From Whalleya microplaca (taxonomy: Eukaryota > Ascomycota > Sordariomycetes > Xylariales > Xylariaceae): a DNA stretch of 64,000 nucleotides. Under the pieces are notes generated by a model. The model made no database searches, was not told where the DNA came from, and was given only the letters and a program-made list of their open reading frames with translations. Numbering within the stretch: position 1 is the stretch's first letter; every line of letters starts with the position of its first letter. The DNA lies in NCBI GenBank assembly GCA_022497155.1, contig MU385731.1:310001-374000 (forward strand), given 5' to 3'. Positions 11,701 to 24,829 of this stretch are shown piece by piece. The translations under genes and the position numbers were made by a program.

Positions 11701-13631
11701 TTTATAACTATATACGATATAAATAATATAAAAAATTAAAACCAAATTAATTAAACTGATTAAAAAGTTATGACTTATTATATAAAAATACGGAAATAAT
11801 AAGAAAAATCTAACTTTTACTTAAGCCTTAATAATTTAAAAAATAAACTAACGTATAATATTAATAATAAAATTAATATTTATATTATATTATAACGTAA
11901 TAAAAAACTCCGAAATATTACTTAAGTTTATATATAAGTAATAAACTAACTAATAAAAACTATTATTATATAATTACTTATTAAACTACGTATTAAATAC
12001 CTTTTAAATATAATATTTTTAATTAATAAATTATTATATAAATTAGTAAAGGTTAAATTATATTATTTATATTATATTAAAATATTAAATATAATAATGT
12101 TAATATATAACTTATATTTATTATATATAATAAACGGACGAAATTTTTTTAAAATTGTAAAATTATAAATAAACAATACGTTTTTATTTATTACTATATA
12201 ATTTTTAATTAAAAAAGCTATAAAAAAGACATCTTATACGAAATTAAAAATAACTTTAACTAAAAAAACATTAATGAATTTTAATAACGGCAAAATTTAA
12301 TTAAAAATAATAATATATTATATACTTAAAAAAATAAACTAATTAATTTTATATAATCGATATTTAAGTAAAAAATCTATAATAATAATATATAATATAG
12401 TATATAAAAAATACTTATATAACGTTAATTTATTAACTAAACGTTTTATATAATTTATTTATTATAACTTAAATTAAAAACTTAAATAATAAAAAATAAA
12501 AAATTTAAATATATAACTTTAATAATAAATAAAATACTTAAAAAACTAACTTACGTACTACTTAATTTATACCGTATAGAAATATATATTTTTACCGATA
12601 AATTATTTATTAATAATAAAGATTTAAGTTTTTAATTTAGTTTTATTATTATATTAGCTATAAAAACGGCTTATACCGTATAAAAATTTAAAAATTACGG
12701 AAATATAGTTTACTAAAACTTTATTAAATATAAAAAGGTTATATAAAATATACTTGCTAATAAATTATATAAAATAATAATGAAATTTAATAACGGCATA
12801 GCTTTGAATATAATATTTAATTAAATTATAAACTATTTAAATATTTCAAAAAATTTAATTATTATTTATTCGAATTTAAAATTATTATATAAATATTTAA
12901 TAAAATTAGATATAATAAATAAAAAAAAGCTAATAATTAATAATATCATTATTTTAAAAACTTATATAAAAAATCTTAAAAATATAATACGTTAATAATA
13001 AAAATAGCCTAGTTAGCGTTTTTACTAAAAGAATACCGAATTTAATTTTAAAATAATTAATTTCGATAAATAAATTTAAAATTAAAATTAAAATATATAT
13101 TAATCGGTTAAAAATAATAAAAATATTAATATTGAAATAAATAAAATATATTACTTTTAATGTTTAAATTTTTAATTTCAACATATAAAATAAGAAAAAT
13201 TTTAATTTATTTATAATATAAAAAGTAACTTATAAATATAAAAGCTATAAACCTTAAATTAAATTTTAAATCTTTTAATACCTAAATAATACCTTAATTT
13301 AATATTATTTAAATATAGTAATTATATCGCGTATTATACGAGTGTTAAATATACTCGGCGTAAGTATTATTTTAAACAAAAATAAAATAATAGCACTCCC
13401 AGAATTTATACGCGTTATCGCGCGTACGTTTTACTATATAATAGCGATTACGACCTCGCAAAATTGAATAAAAACGGCGCGAAAATATAACTCCTGCCGG
13501 ATAATTTTCGCTATAAAAACGTAAGAATTTTTTCCGGGCGAGAGCTATATTTTAATATCGTATAAAAATAAAATAACGATACGACATTTTTTTCCTAAAA
13601 AAATAATTAATATTAACGTAATAAATTAATA

Positions 13632-13664
<33 letters not shown>

Positions 13665-14269
13665 AAATAACTATATAAAAATATAAAAATTATTTTTTCG
13701 GATAAGTAATAAAATTTAACGCTCCGTATTACTACCTAATATTATAAAAACCTTTATTAAATTTTAAAAATATTACATATATATAATTAAAAAGAAAAAA
13801 AAAGGGAAAAGTTTTTCGTAAAAAAGCGTAATAAAAAAGGTATATATATACGTTAACGCACTTATTACATATAATAATTACTTCTTTTTTATTTTATAAT
13901 TTATATATATATAAAATAAAATTTTATTATTATATAATAAAAAAAGAAAAGTATAAATAATATAACCTCCCTAATATATTATATAAGTAACGTAACCTAT
14001 CGTATATAAATAAAAGAGTAGCGGAATATATAAGTAATTTAACCTACCTATTATAATATAAAGGTATTATATAACTATAAAATAAAAAACTAGTAGTATT
14101 AAAATAACGCTTAATTTAGCCGTATAATTAGGGGTAGCTAATTAAGCTATCTTAACGTAAAAAGATTTTTATATTTTCTTTATATAAAGAATTCCCTCAC
14201 TTTGTTTTATATATAAAAAATATATAATAATATAAATTAGTTATAACCCTTAATCGTTCGCATAATACC
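8732..14269. other. Unidentified RIP-degraded repeat DNA
   Basis: About 5.5 kb of very AT-rich sequence with stops in all frames. No reverse transcriptase, integrase or transposase motif was found on reading parts of the plus strand; the minus strand was not read in full. A (TA)n run lies at about 13631-13658. Bases 13320-13560 are slightly GC-richer and contain several CG dinucleotides (for example CGCGTTATCGCGCG at about 13420), which may mark a different insertion. The texture is like the gypsy relics, so this is probably one or more degraded transposons. Confidence 0.5.
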
Positions 14270-15771
14270 TATATTATAGTATAAAGTCCATTTAATAAAA
14301 ATATTATTTATTTAACGCTTATAAAATTTTTAAACTTTTCATACTATTTATTCGGGTATAATAAAAAAAGCTTTTTTTATTATTTATATAAATTTAATTC
14401 TTTTTTTCGGTAAACTTAATTAGCTATACGTTTATATTAAAATATAAATTAAAGAAGCTTTTTTTAAAGTTATTAACTTTAAAACTTTAAAATAATAAAC
14501 CGTACCGATTTATAATATTTTATAAATTAATTTTATAATAAAAAATAAATAAAATATTAACTGCGAGTTTCGATACCTTTATATTATTATCGATCGGGAC
14601 TCCCGAAAAAAAGGAGTTTATTTTTTAAGCTAATTAACTTTTAAAAAATAACGGATTATTTTTAATCCTGCTATAAATTATTAGTATTTTAATATTATAA
14701 GCTTTTTAATAAAATTCTTAAGCTTTAAATAATTTATTTAAAAGTACCGGAATTATATTATTCATTATATAATTATTTAATTTCCGGAGAAAATCCCGGA
14801 ATTATAAAATAAAAATAACTTTAATATTTTAATTATAACGTTTAAAATTATTGCAAATTTTTGTTATTCCGACTTTTTTTATATTAATAAAGCCGATATT
14901 TTATCCCGCCGAAATTAAGCTAATTACGTTATTAACTTATTCCTAGAAATAAATATATTTTATTACTTTATTTATTTTTTATGTATAATAAATTAAAAAA
15001 ACTTTAGAAATTTATTATTAAAATAAAAGCTAGTAATAAAATTCGAGACTTAAAAAGCCTTATTAATACTTTTATATTATTTATATCTAAAAAACAATAG
15101 CTTTCGGCTTTATATAAATTATAAAAGCTTAAATAAAATAACGGTTAAAAATCGCTATATTTTACCTCTAATTTCGGAATTATTAAATAAAATATTAAAA
15201 GCTAAAGTATTTTAAAAAATCGACTTTAAAAATGCTTATTACTATATTTATACTAGAAAAACGAATAAAAAACTGCCTTCCGAACTAAATACGGCTATTA
15301 TAAATTTATAATAATGCTTATAAATTTTACTAATATTCCGGCCATTTTTTAAAGTTATATTTATTAAGTTTTTTACGGTATTTTAAACATATTTTATATA
15401 GCTTATTTTAATAATATCTTTATATTCTGCTTTATTAAAAAAGCTTATATAAATTATTTCAGTTATCGAACGTTTTTAAAATATAAAGTGTTTTATTTAG
15501 TTATCGAAATATACGTTTTATTAATTTTTATTAAATTTTTTAAGGTATATTATATTCGATATAAGTATATTTATAAATTACAATTATATAAATATTATAG
15601 CTAATTAATTTAAGTTATAATTTATTTATAAAATTTAATAGTTTATTAAATTTTATAATTTTTATTGCTACTTTATTATCAAATTCTTTTAAATTATAGC
15701 TTTATTAATATAATGATTAAAAAAAGATATATTAAAATAGAAATTAAGATATAACTTTTTAAATAAGCTAA
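14270..15771 (+). mobile_element. Family F Ty3/gypsy relic, copy F1 (5' side through reverse transcriptase)
   Basis: Plus-strand pol fragment that matches, inverted, 55300-56500 of copy F2. Reverse transcriptase is recognisable: a region at about 15090-15180, the box KTAFRTKYGYYKF at about 15255-15295, and AYFNNIFIF at 15402-15428 where active enzymes have a double aspartate. The reading frame shifts at least once between these blocks. The element is cut at about 15771 by the duplicated segment that follows, so RNase H, integrase and the 3' LTR are missing. Confidence 0.7.
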
Positions 15772-16745
15772 ATTACGGAAGGTATATATTTATATAATAT
15801 ATACGGACCACTTATTACTATATACTCCCGTATATTATTAATCGGTAACGGTACGGTAAAATTGTTATTATCCGGCGGGACACCCGGCTTAAGTTTTTTA
15901 CGGAATTTCTATAGTCCGAAATAGCTTTTTTTTAAATATATAATTAGTATTTATATTAAAGCTTTTTTTTAAATTATAATAGTTTATTTATAAATATAAA
16001 TAAACTATAATTATTATATAGCTTAAAAAGGCTTAAACTTTTTAATACCCGATTTAATTAATTAATAAAGATTATTATAAAAACATATTTTAATATTAAT
16101 AACCTCGGTTATATAACTTTTATGTATATTATTAATAATTAATCCGATTAATTTAATTAATAAATAATTAAAATATCGCTTACTAATTAAAAACGCACTA
16201 ATATATATAACATTATTGTTTATAATTGTCACAGGAACTGGCTATAGTGGTGATAAGTCACACCTTTTGCTCAATTAATATGTTATAACAAAGCTAGAGA
16301 TTTAAAACTACGGGAGGTGCGCAGGTATTTAATATAATAGCCACCCCACCTTACTTAATTAGCTGCGAAGTCCGTGCATCACTGATTCCACGCTTTGTTA
16401 CCAGATTACCCTAAGCTAGAATCAGGCCAATTAGGTCACAAAATCAAGTGAATCCATGGCAAAAATATTTAAAAAATATAAAAAGCTATACCGACCGATT
16501 GTTTTAAAGGTTTTAAAACTGCCTTTAGATATTAGGCTATTAAAAGACGCTAATATATCTTAAAAAACTTTATTTAAATAACTTAAACATTATGTAAAAA
16601 AAAGCTATAATACTTTTCCAATATATTAAAATTTTAAACGGATAATTAAAAATTAAAAATTTTTAAAAAATATATTTTTTAATAATTAATAGTTTATTAA
16701 ATAACCTTAAAGTATATGTTAAATTATATATTATTAATATATATA
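15772..16745. repeat. Duplicated ~740-bp segment, left copy (interrupted)
   Basis: Without the inserted solo LTR at 16227-16461 this segment is about 735 bp and matches 20311-21056 in the same orientation. Its first 230 bp correspond, on the minus strand, to the short element at 62002-62233. The remaining 500 bp are not recognised. The two copies could be long terminal repeats of one element with the interior at 16746-20310, but the ends are not TG...CA, so this is unproved. Confidence 0.6.
16227..16461 (+). mobile_element. Solo LTR (TGTCACRGGAACTGG family), copy 1
   Basis: A 235-bp GC-richer island starting TGTCACAGGAACTGGC and ending CCATGGCA. The sister segment at 20.7 kb is the empty site: its ACGAT at 20767-20771 corresponds to ATAAT (16222-16226) on the left and AAAAT (16462-16466) on the right of the insertion, a 5-bp target duplication blurred by mutation. 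Other copies lie at 19413-19638 (minus), 59335-59485 (partial) and 60852-61076. No internal region of this family was found in the window. Confidence 0.85.
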
Positions 16746-19412
16746 TATAAAGTAAAAAGGCCCCACCTTTTTATTTAAAGCTTTTATTAAATTAAGTAAA
16801 AAAGCTTTTTTTATAACAAGTAAAACTTTTATTAAATCGGCATTTCTTAAAATATATTCGGCCGATTTCAACGCTTTTTTAAAAGAAATTCGGCTTTATA
16901 TAATTCTATTAATAGCCTTTTTAATAGATTTAAATTATAAGTTTTATAATAAAATTACTTATTAAATACAGATATTTTAATACAATTAAGCCTTTAAATA
17001 AATAAAGCTTAAAACGAAATAATTAAAAGGTTATGAAAAATTAAATAACGAAATATTTAAATTAATAACTTTAATATATACTTAAATAAAATTAATAAAA
17101 TTATTACCGACTTATTAACTTAAAACTTTCGATAAATTATATTAGAATTTAATATAAATAAAAAAATAACAAAAGTTAATATTTTTATTTATTATAATAA
17201 AATTAGCTATAATATTATCAATAAAAAATTTACTATTTATTAACGCTAATTATTTCCCGATTAATTATATATATATAATAATTATTAAATTATATATTTA
17301 AAAATATTTATTAACGTAATTAAGACTTTACTTTTGTTTTATTAATTTATATTATTTAATTATATTTACGGCATTAATAAAATACTTTTAAAAAAATAAC
17401 ATAATTTTAATAACTTTTAATAAATATAATCTAAATTTATCGAGCTTTAAATAAAAATATTAAAAAGCTTTTAAAAGTTTCGGAATAAATTTATTATATT
17501 TATAACGGCGTGGCTGCAGGCCAGCTACCCCTACACCAAACCTTCATAAAAGGATATTTAATATTAAGGTCGCAACCTAATATCTAGTACTGGCTTATAT
17601 GGCATACTGCGTACGCCGTATCTATATTAGTAAAAAAACAACAGCTATATCGTAATAAATAAATAAAAAAGTTTTATAACCGAGTTATTTATTATTTATA
17701 ACCTGAAATAGCCGTTTAATATTTTAACTTATTTTATAATTTTAATTATTATATTATTTATTACGCCAAAATTATACTTATTTTTAAATAGCTAATAAAT
17801 ATATATAACGTAATATAAGCTATTAAAACTATTATAATAATAAAGCTAATATTTAAGCTTTAAGCTTAAAAATTAACCTATATAAATAATATATTTCCGG
17901 AAAAAACCCGTAACGAATTTTTAGCTTAAAGCTAAATAAATTTAATAATATATTAATTACTTTTTTAATAATTATAATAACTTTTTTATTTCGAAATAGC
18001 GCCGAATTAATAAAACTCTAGAAATATTGTTTTAATTATTATAATAAAAAATATAATAAAACTAATTATTTATATTTATTATATTTTAATTAACGTCTTA
18101 ACTAATTTATAATAAATAAAGCTACTTATATTAATTTTTTTTTTATAAAACTTATTCGATTTAAGAAAGTTATATAAATCTTAGCAAAAATCGAATTAAA
18201 AAAAAGCCGGAAAACGTAACACCCTAAAATAATTAAACTTTATTTTTAAAGCCGAGATATTATAAATTAACTTAGCTAATTTAATAACGGAAGTTCCCCG
18301 AGATTTTTTAAATATTTATTTAAGCGGTATATTATTTTTATTAAAATATATATTATTAATATATAGCTGTTTATTAAAAATTAAAAATAAATTTAATAAT
18401 ACCGGAAGAAATAATTATATTATAATAAATAAATCTTTTATAAAAAATAAAAAAGTACTTATATCCGGAAGTTATTATAAAGTTTGTTTTTAATTATATC
18501 GGAAAGTATAACGGAAAAAAAGTTTAAGCAATTAATAAAACTTTATAGTTAACTTTATAAATAAATAATTATATATTTTATAATAAGATTTTTCTTGTAA
18601 TAAATATAAAGCATAATTTAATTTTAAAACGGGATTAATTAGCTAAAGAATATTAATAAATTATCGGTATTAGTAATTAATATACCTTAAAAATATGTTA
18701 TATAATAACCTCCCGGGCCTTTATAATTATAATATAAAAAATGCGGGAGACTTTTTTAAAACTAATTTCTTTTAATTAAATACTAACTGTTATAATAAAG
18801 TATTAAATAAAAATAAAAAGCGATATACCGATAGTCGGGGTTTTAAAGCTAAAATATAATGTAAATATAAACTCATTAAAAAATAAAAAAAGCTATATAT
18901 CGGCGAGTTCGAAAGCTAAAAAATTATGCCGTTATTTAAAACTTTAACCGAAATTAATAACGTAACTTATTAGCTAGCGATTAAAAAAACTATTTAATAA
19001 TATTCGCAAAAACGGCTTAATAAGTTTATATAGTAAATTTTTATAAACCGGGATATATATTTAAACCCGCGACCACTCGAATCCTTTATTTTATAAAAAA
19101 ACGCGCTAAAAAAAGCGAGTAAAAATATAACGCAAAAAGCGCTTATAAGTTACGGGAAAATATAATCGGCTGGTATAAATAAAGGCTTATAAATATAATA
19201 GTTATTAATATAAAACCTTTTTAAAACTAATATAAAAAACATATATATATATATATATATAACTATTTTATATAAAATTAATTAATTAATACGGGATAAA
19301 GAAACGAAACTTTTTTTTAAAAAAAACGGAAAACTTAAAAAAAAACTGTCTTAAAAAAGTACCGGAATTTATTTCGTACTTTTAGTAAAATTAATTTAAA
19401 TATTTTACTACT
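16746..19412. other. Unidentified degraded DNA between the two 740-bp copies
   Basis: Highly AT-rich with stops in every frame; no domain recognised. Bases 18380-19180 keep longer plus-strand open pieces than the rest but match no family I can name. A 115-bp GC island is listed separately at 17505-17619. A (TA)n run lies at about 19241-19262. Confidence 0.45.
17505..17619. mobile_element. 115-bp GC-rich island with inverted ends (MITE-like or solo LTR fragment)
   Basis: The segment starts ACGGCGTGGCTGCAGG and ends CTGCGTACGCCGT, so its outer 7 bp are perfect inverted repeats (ACGGCGT/ACGCCGT). Its base composition is clearly unlike the surrounding AT desert. A clear target duplication was not found. 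It is too short to code for anything. It may be a tiny inverted-repeat element or the remainder of a larger one. Confidence 0.5.
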
Positions 19413-19638
19413 TGTTATAAATCCACTTAATCTTATGACTTAATTAGCTTAATCCTAGCTTAAGGTAATAAAGCGTGAAATCGGTAATGTATGGATTTCG
19501 TAACTAATTAATTAAAGTAAGGTAGCCACTATATAAAATACCTGCGCACCTCCCGTAATATTAAATTTTTAGCTTTATTATATTTTATTAATTAAGTAAA
19601 AAATATAACTATTATTACTATAGCTAGTTTTTATAATA
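19413..19638 (-). mobile_element. Solo LTR (TGTCACRGGAACTGG family), copy 2, decayed
   Basis: Reverse complement of the LTRs at 16227 and 60852, recognisable from TGTTATAAATCCACTTAATC at its left edge, the CTGCGCACCTCCCGTA block near 19540 and CTATAGCTAG at its right. It is more AT-rich than the other copies, so it has taken more C-to-T damage. No target duplication is clear. Confidence 0.7.
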
Positions 19639-20310
19639 TAATAATAAAGCTTATTTTATTAATTATTAATTATTAATTACTATCGAGAACAACTATAAAT
19701 TTTTATTTTATATATAACCGATATTAGAATTATCGCATTTACGAACCCGTAAAAAGACCTTAAAACCCGAAAGTACCGGATTAATATATTTTATACCGAA
19801 ACGATATATTATATTGGTAATAATATACATATATATTTAAAAAACATACGGCTAATAAAAAGCGCGCCCGGAAAAAAGTACACTTTTTTTTACCCGATTT
19901 AAAACGGAACTTATTATAGCCCGATCGCATACGCGATTCCGATTTAGGAAATCGCTTCCGCTTAAGCGGCATTTATAGTTTTAAAGCTCTTATTATATTA
20001 GCAACTTTAAATAACGAAAAAAAAAACAGAAACAGAAATAAAAAATTTTAAAAAGTTCGGGAAACTCTCGCTAAATTCCGAAAAACTTTTAATAAAAAGT
20101 TATAAAAAATTTAATTTATAAAAAACCTTAATAAAGCTAAATAAATTTTTAATAAAAATTAAATAACGTAGCTAAATTATATATTAATATAAAAAATAGC
20201 TTTTTTATATTTTTCTTATTATTAATATAGTTAAGTTATAAAAAACAATTTAAAGTAAAAAGTGTTATAAATATTATTTAATTTAAGAATATATATATTT
20301 ATTCGGAAGA
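19639..20310. other. Degraded DNA, no gene supported
   Basis: Contains a 63-codon minus-strand open frame (19781-19972) with an Arg/Lys-rich start, but no start context, no relative and no codon pattern supports it as a gene. A slightly GC-richer block at 19860-19975 accounts for the frame being open. Nothing else is recognisable. Confidence 0.45.
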
Positions 20311-21056
20311 GTTACGGAAAGTATGTACTTATATGGTACACGGACCACCTATTGTTACGTACTCCCGTATATTAATCGGTAACGGCACGGTAGAATAGTT
20401 ACCGCCCGGCGGGATATCCGGCTTAAGTTTTCTAAGTAATTCCTATAGTCCGAAATAGCTTTTCTCCTTATTTACTTATAAATATATAATTAGTATTTAT
20501 ATTAAAGCCTTACCTTTAGTTATAGTAATTTATATATGAATATAAATAAATTATATTTATTATATAACTTAAAAAAGCTTAAATTTCCTTAATACCGATT
20601 TAATTAATAGGCACTATTATAAAAATACGTTTTAACATTAGTGATTTTAATAATATAACCTTTATATATATTACTAATAATTAATTTAATTAACCTAATT
20701 AGCGACTATATTTTAAAATATTACCTACCGATTAAAAACGCGCTTATACGCGTAATATTATTACTTACGATACCTAAAAAATATAAAAAGTAATACCGAC
20801 CGATTGCCTTAAAAAATCTAAAACCGCCCTTAAATATTAAGCTATTAAAAAGCATTAATATATTTTAAAAAATTTTAACTAAATAACTTAAATATTACGT
20901 AAAAAAATAACGATACTTTTCCGATTTATTAAAATTTTAAGCGAATAGTTAAAAATAAAAAATTTAATAAAAAAATATTAACTAATTATTAATATTCTAT
21001 TAAATAACTTTAAAATATATATTAAATTATATATAGCTAATATGATATAAGCAATA
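20311..21056. repeat. Duplicated ~740-bp segment, right copy (uninterrupted)
   Basis: Same orientation as 15772-16745. It lacks the solo LTR found in the left copy and therefore serves as the empty-site reference. The first part (20311-20540) is, on the minus strand, the element type of 62002-62233, with the shared block ACCGCCCGGCGGG. The right edge abuts the TG end of the LTR of element D. Confidence 0.65.
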
Positions 21057-21503
21057 TGTAGGTGTATTAATTTAATCTGTATTAGGAAAAAAGAAGAAGG
21101 AATTTTTTTTAACTAGCTATTATTGTGCTACATATAGCTAAACTGGCTTATCTTATCTTATTTTATCATATATAGTCCGTACGCATGCCCCCTGGGGCAA
21201 TATATATTAAACTGCCGGCGGATAAAATTATTGCTGCCTTTAGTAATTTAGCAAGATTAAATTATATAATTAGCGGGATTTTTTCGGTCGGCCTTTTTTA
21301 CGCTATTTAGTCTTTTTTAGAAGGCGTTTAAGTCCTTATTAATACGGGGCCTTACGGGCCCCTATCCCTTAGGGCTAGCTTAGCTTAGATAAGATAAGGT
21401 AGATAAGAAAGATAAGAGATCCTAAGCATTTAGGATGCAGCTCCGCTGTAACCTAAATGCTAGATCTCCATCTTTCGTACAATATATTACTCCACCCCAT
21501 ACA
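21057..21503 (-). mobile_element. 3' LTR of gypsy element D (447 bp)
   Basis: On the minus strand it runs from TGTATGGGGTGGAGTAAT to CACCTACA, a canonical TG...CA pair, and directly follows the end of the D coding region. It is GC-richer than the element body. Within it, 21416-21468 forms a strong hairpin, and a GGGGCCTTACGGGCCCC inverted repeat lies near 21343-21360. Related but shorter sequences occur at 44046-44228 and 52145-52338 in the same plus-strand orientation, although the neighbouring coding region there (C) is on the plus strand. The left flank is the 740-bp repeat, so D inserted into it. Confidence 0.65.
21416..21468. repeat. Hairpin in the D-type LTR
   Basis: Two arms, GAGATCCTAAGCATTTAGGA... 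and ...CCTAAATGCTAGATCTC, pair over about 22 positions with small bulges around a loop near GCAGCTCCGCTG. The same hairpin is kept at about 44125-44176 and 52233-52287 despite heavy RIP elsewhere. It could fold in the RNA; its role is unknown. Confidence 0.65.
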
Positions 21504-22419
21504 TTCTGTATTACTTATATATTATTAGGTTTAGCTGTAATTATAGGCTATCTTTTTCTTTATTTGTCCCAGTATTTTTATATAAGGTCCTTTACGTTTT
21601 TATAATTTTTTTTAACTGCTATATATTATTATTATAAGGCTATCCCTTTTATTTAACATTATAATCGAACTCTATCTTTATTTTATTAACTCGATAGTTT
21701 ATAATAACTTTTATTTCGTATAATGGCTTTTCACTAACATTTATATCGGCTATATCTTATTCCGTATAAATAAAACTTAAAGGAGGGATATATCGATCGA
21801 AGATATTTTAATTATTTAGCGTAAATAATAAATAAGCAATTAAAATAATAAAATAAATAAGGAAATTACGGGGTATATTTAATTTATACGCGAGGCGACT
21901 AATTTGTCGCTTAATAACCTATGGTCCTGCGCGTAATTGCGATACCTTTTTAAAAGGTTTTCCGGGTAAATAGTATTTTTTATATAATCTTAAAAAAACC
22001 TTATCGCTTTCAGTAAATTTAATTACTTAATACTTATTATTATATCGGTATTTTATTTATATTATTACGAAATCTATTACAACTAAAGTGTCTTATTATA
22101 AATGCTTTTTTATAAATCGGATATTATTTAAAAAAATACGTATTAACGTCTATAATAACGTCTAATAGTCCCGGAAGCTTATAGCCGAAAAGTAATTTAT
22201 ACGGCGACATTTTAATTATTTTAAAATATACGTTATTAAGGTTTTATTATAGTACGGGAAGTATGTTAATTTAATTGGAGTTAGGATGTTTAAAATAGTA
22301 ATAGCGGATAGCTATTTCAACTGTTTAGTTTTTATATTTAAATAATTTATTTGTTTAAACATACTATATTATAGTTATTTATAAGCGGGCCTTTAATGCG
22401 TTTTATATATTCTTTTAAA

Positions 22420-22690
22420 TATTTAATACGAATTTAGAATTTTTGTTAGATATAATGCCTGTAAGAATACTTTAGTTTGCGAGTAATAAGAACTTTATAA
22501 ATAATATGGCCTAATTTTTTACGCTATATTTTTAATTTTTAGGGATAAGTTTTAAGTATTTAAACATATAGCAATTGACTATTATTAATACGTTAAAATA
22601 TTTTTTGTCGGGTTTATTAATTTGCTATAAGATTCTTGTTAATTTAACCTTAGGAAAGCCGAGAATAAAGTCGAGTGTAATATTTTTTAT
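22420..22690 (-). pseudogene. Integrase catalytic core relic of element D
   Basis: Two blocks of the retroviral-type integrase core are readable on the minus strand: LDFILGFPKV, which carries the first of the three acidic residues, and GIISNKNSKFV, the place of the second (SDRD in active members). This enzyme would join the element's cDNA to chromosomal DNA. Asp-to-Asn change and stops show that it is dead. Confidence 0.7.
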
Positions 22691-24115
22691 TAGCAAAGGG
22701 TTTTTGTAACGAATTAGCTAATAATCGCTTATAGGCTTGCTTTTATTTGTCTAATAAACCTTATATATTAGGCAGTACGTAATATATTTTTTAACCAGAT
22801 ATATTTTGCGTTAAATTGCGAATAGCTTTAATTTTTAAAGTATGCGATTAATGCCGAAATAATACTTGTTATTATATATTATTTTAAAAAAAAATTTAAC
22901 GAGGGAATAAGGGACGTATAGGCGTTTAATACTATCCCGCGCGACATTATATAAGAGGCTCTTGTTTACCTCGAAAGGGTATTTTAAATGCGTATATTTT
23001 TGGGAACTTTTATTTCCTTTACGTATATTACTTATAATTTTGGCTAATTGCTTATTTTTTTATATATTTTGCGAAATTAGTCCTATAAGTTTTTATTTAT
23101 AAGCGCCCGGGTTATTATAATAAATTATATTTAGTCGAGTATTATAAACTTATTTATATATTTTAATTATTCTCGTTTATTTTTAATATTTTATAAAGCG
23201 TAAAGCTGCTTTAATATATTAGGGATAAAGTTAAGCTTGCCCGGGAAATAATAGACTTAAAAACTATATTATAATAAGTATATTAATAAATTAATTAGCC
23301 GGTAATTGCCTTTATTAATAGCTATAATGCTAAGAATAGTCTGGTTAATAATTCCTTTTATCGCGGTATAGTTAGTAAGTATTATAACGGGACGTAATAT
23401 TAACTAAATAATTATGCGGAGCTTTTTTACTGCTTATATAAAACAAGTAACTTTTAGCTCTAACGGCCCATATTACATTTTAGCTTTAGAAAGGGTCTTA
23501 TTAAAAAATATTACTAACAATACTTATGCCGAGGGAATAATATCTTTAAAATGTTATATATATTTTGGTTTAAGGTAAAATATTATTACTCCGAACCCTT
23601 ATTTTAAAGACCTATCGATTTATATAAATAAATTTTTTTTTAAATTTTAGTAATATAGCGTGGTTTTTTTATATATAATATTTTAAACTACTTTAAATAA
23701 TATAAGCTTTATTTTAGTCGGTTTATAATATTTAAACCGATAGTATATTTGCCGCTTCTTTTAGTTGCCTTTCTTAATTTATCTTATAGTGCGACTTTTT
23801 ACAAGTAAAATTATTTTATAGCGCTATAAAAAATCGGTTAATTAAGTAAAATATAATAATAAGGGGCAAAAGAAGCTAGTTATATTAAGATATTATTTAA
23901 ATGCTTTTAGCTGTTTAAAAAATATAAGGTTACGGAATACGGCTAATTTTTTTTCCGTTATAAAGAGTTTTAACGTATTAACGCGGAATTTTAATAACTT
24001 TACGGAAAGGTATTTAATAAAGGATTTTTTTAGCGATATAAATAAACTTTTAAAAGAGAAAAAAGCAAAAATAATATATAAATGCTTTAAATAATTTTCT
24101 TTAATATCCGAATAG

Positions 24116-24420
24116 ATTATAATATTATCGATAAAGGCGCGATAAAAGTTTAAGTCGCGAAAAAGCTTATTTATATATCGCTAAATATATACTAGTAAAT
24201 TACGAAACTTTATTAATACTATTATTAAACGCTTTAAGCTTTAATAATTAACTATTATAAATCGATTTCAATAATCTTTATATATTAAAAATTAATGGAA
24301 AAATATTATAGCATTAATTACTATAATATACCGTTTTTTTCTTAATAATATAATTATTTTAAACTATAATAAAAGCGGATAATTATTTAGTATTACTATT
24401 TTATTAAGACTTTTTAAATC
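24116..24420 (-). pseudogene. Reverse transcriptase relic of element D
   Basis: Minus-strand LFRDLNFYRAFIDNII contains the catalytic box with its first aspartate intact and the second changed to Asn. An SLNKIVILNNYPLLL-like block lies upstream, near 24400, in the position of the conserved LNK...YPLP region. The spacing agrees with Ty3/gypsy reverse transcriptases of fungi. Confidence 0.7.
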
Positions 24421-24829
24421 GATAATAACTTTTTTTTAAATTTTTTTAACAGTTCTTTATATAACAAATATAAGATACGTAAATAGCGTCGGCTTATTTA
24501 TTTATTTTATTTAGTTTTGCTTATATAATATATTATATATAATATTTATTAATTTTTAATTCTTTTAGCCTAGTGGGTATTTTTTTACATTTATTTTTTG
24601 CTTTTCTTAACTGTTAATTAACGGGATTTTAAGTTGCTTATTTTCTAGTATATTAACGGTGCCGCAATCGGTTTATAGTTCGGGAAATTCGGAGATAAAA
24701 TTATATATTTAATTCGCAAAAGCAGCATTTTTTATATAAACGTGGATTTTTTTATCGGTGATTTTTTTTAGCAGATCCGATGGTTTTTTAATTCCGAATG
24801 CTAACTATATTTAGGGAATGCGGGGTCGC

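Noticed and set aside
13631..13658. (TA)n microsatellite, also at about 19241-19262 and 60800-60820
   Set aside because: Short dinucleotide runs are expected by chance and slippage in sequence this rich in TpA; no further meaning is claimed.
19781..19972. 63-codon minus-strand open frame with a basic N-terminus
   Set aside because: No homologous motif, no supporting context, and the frame ends in low-complexity Tyr/Ile/Phe sequence typical of translated AT-rich DNA.
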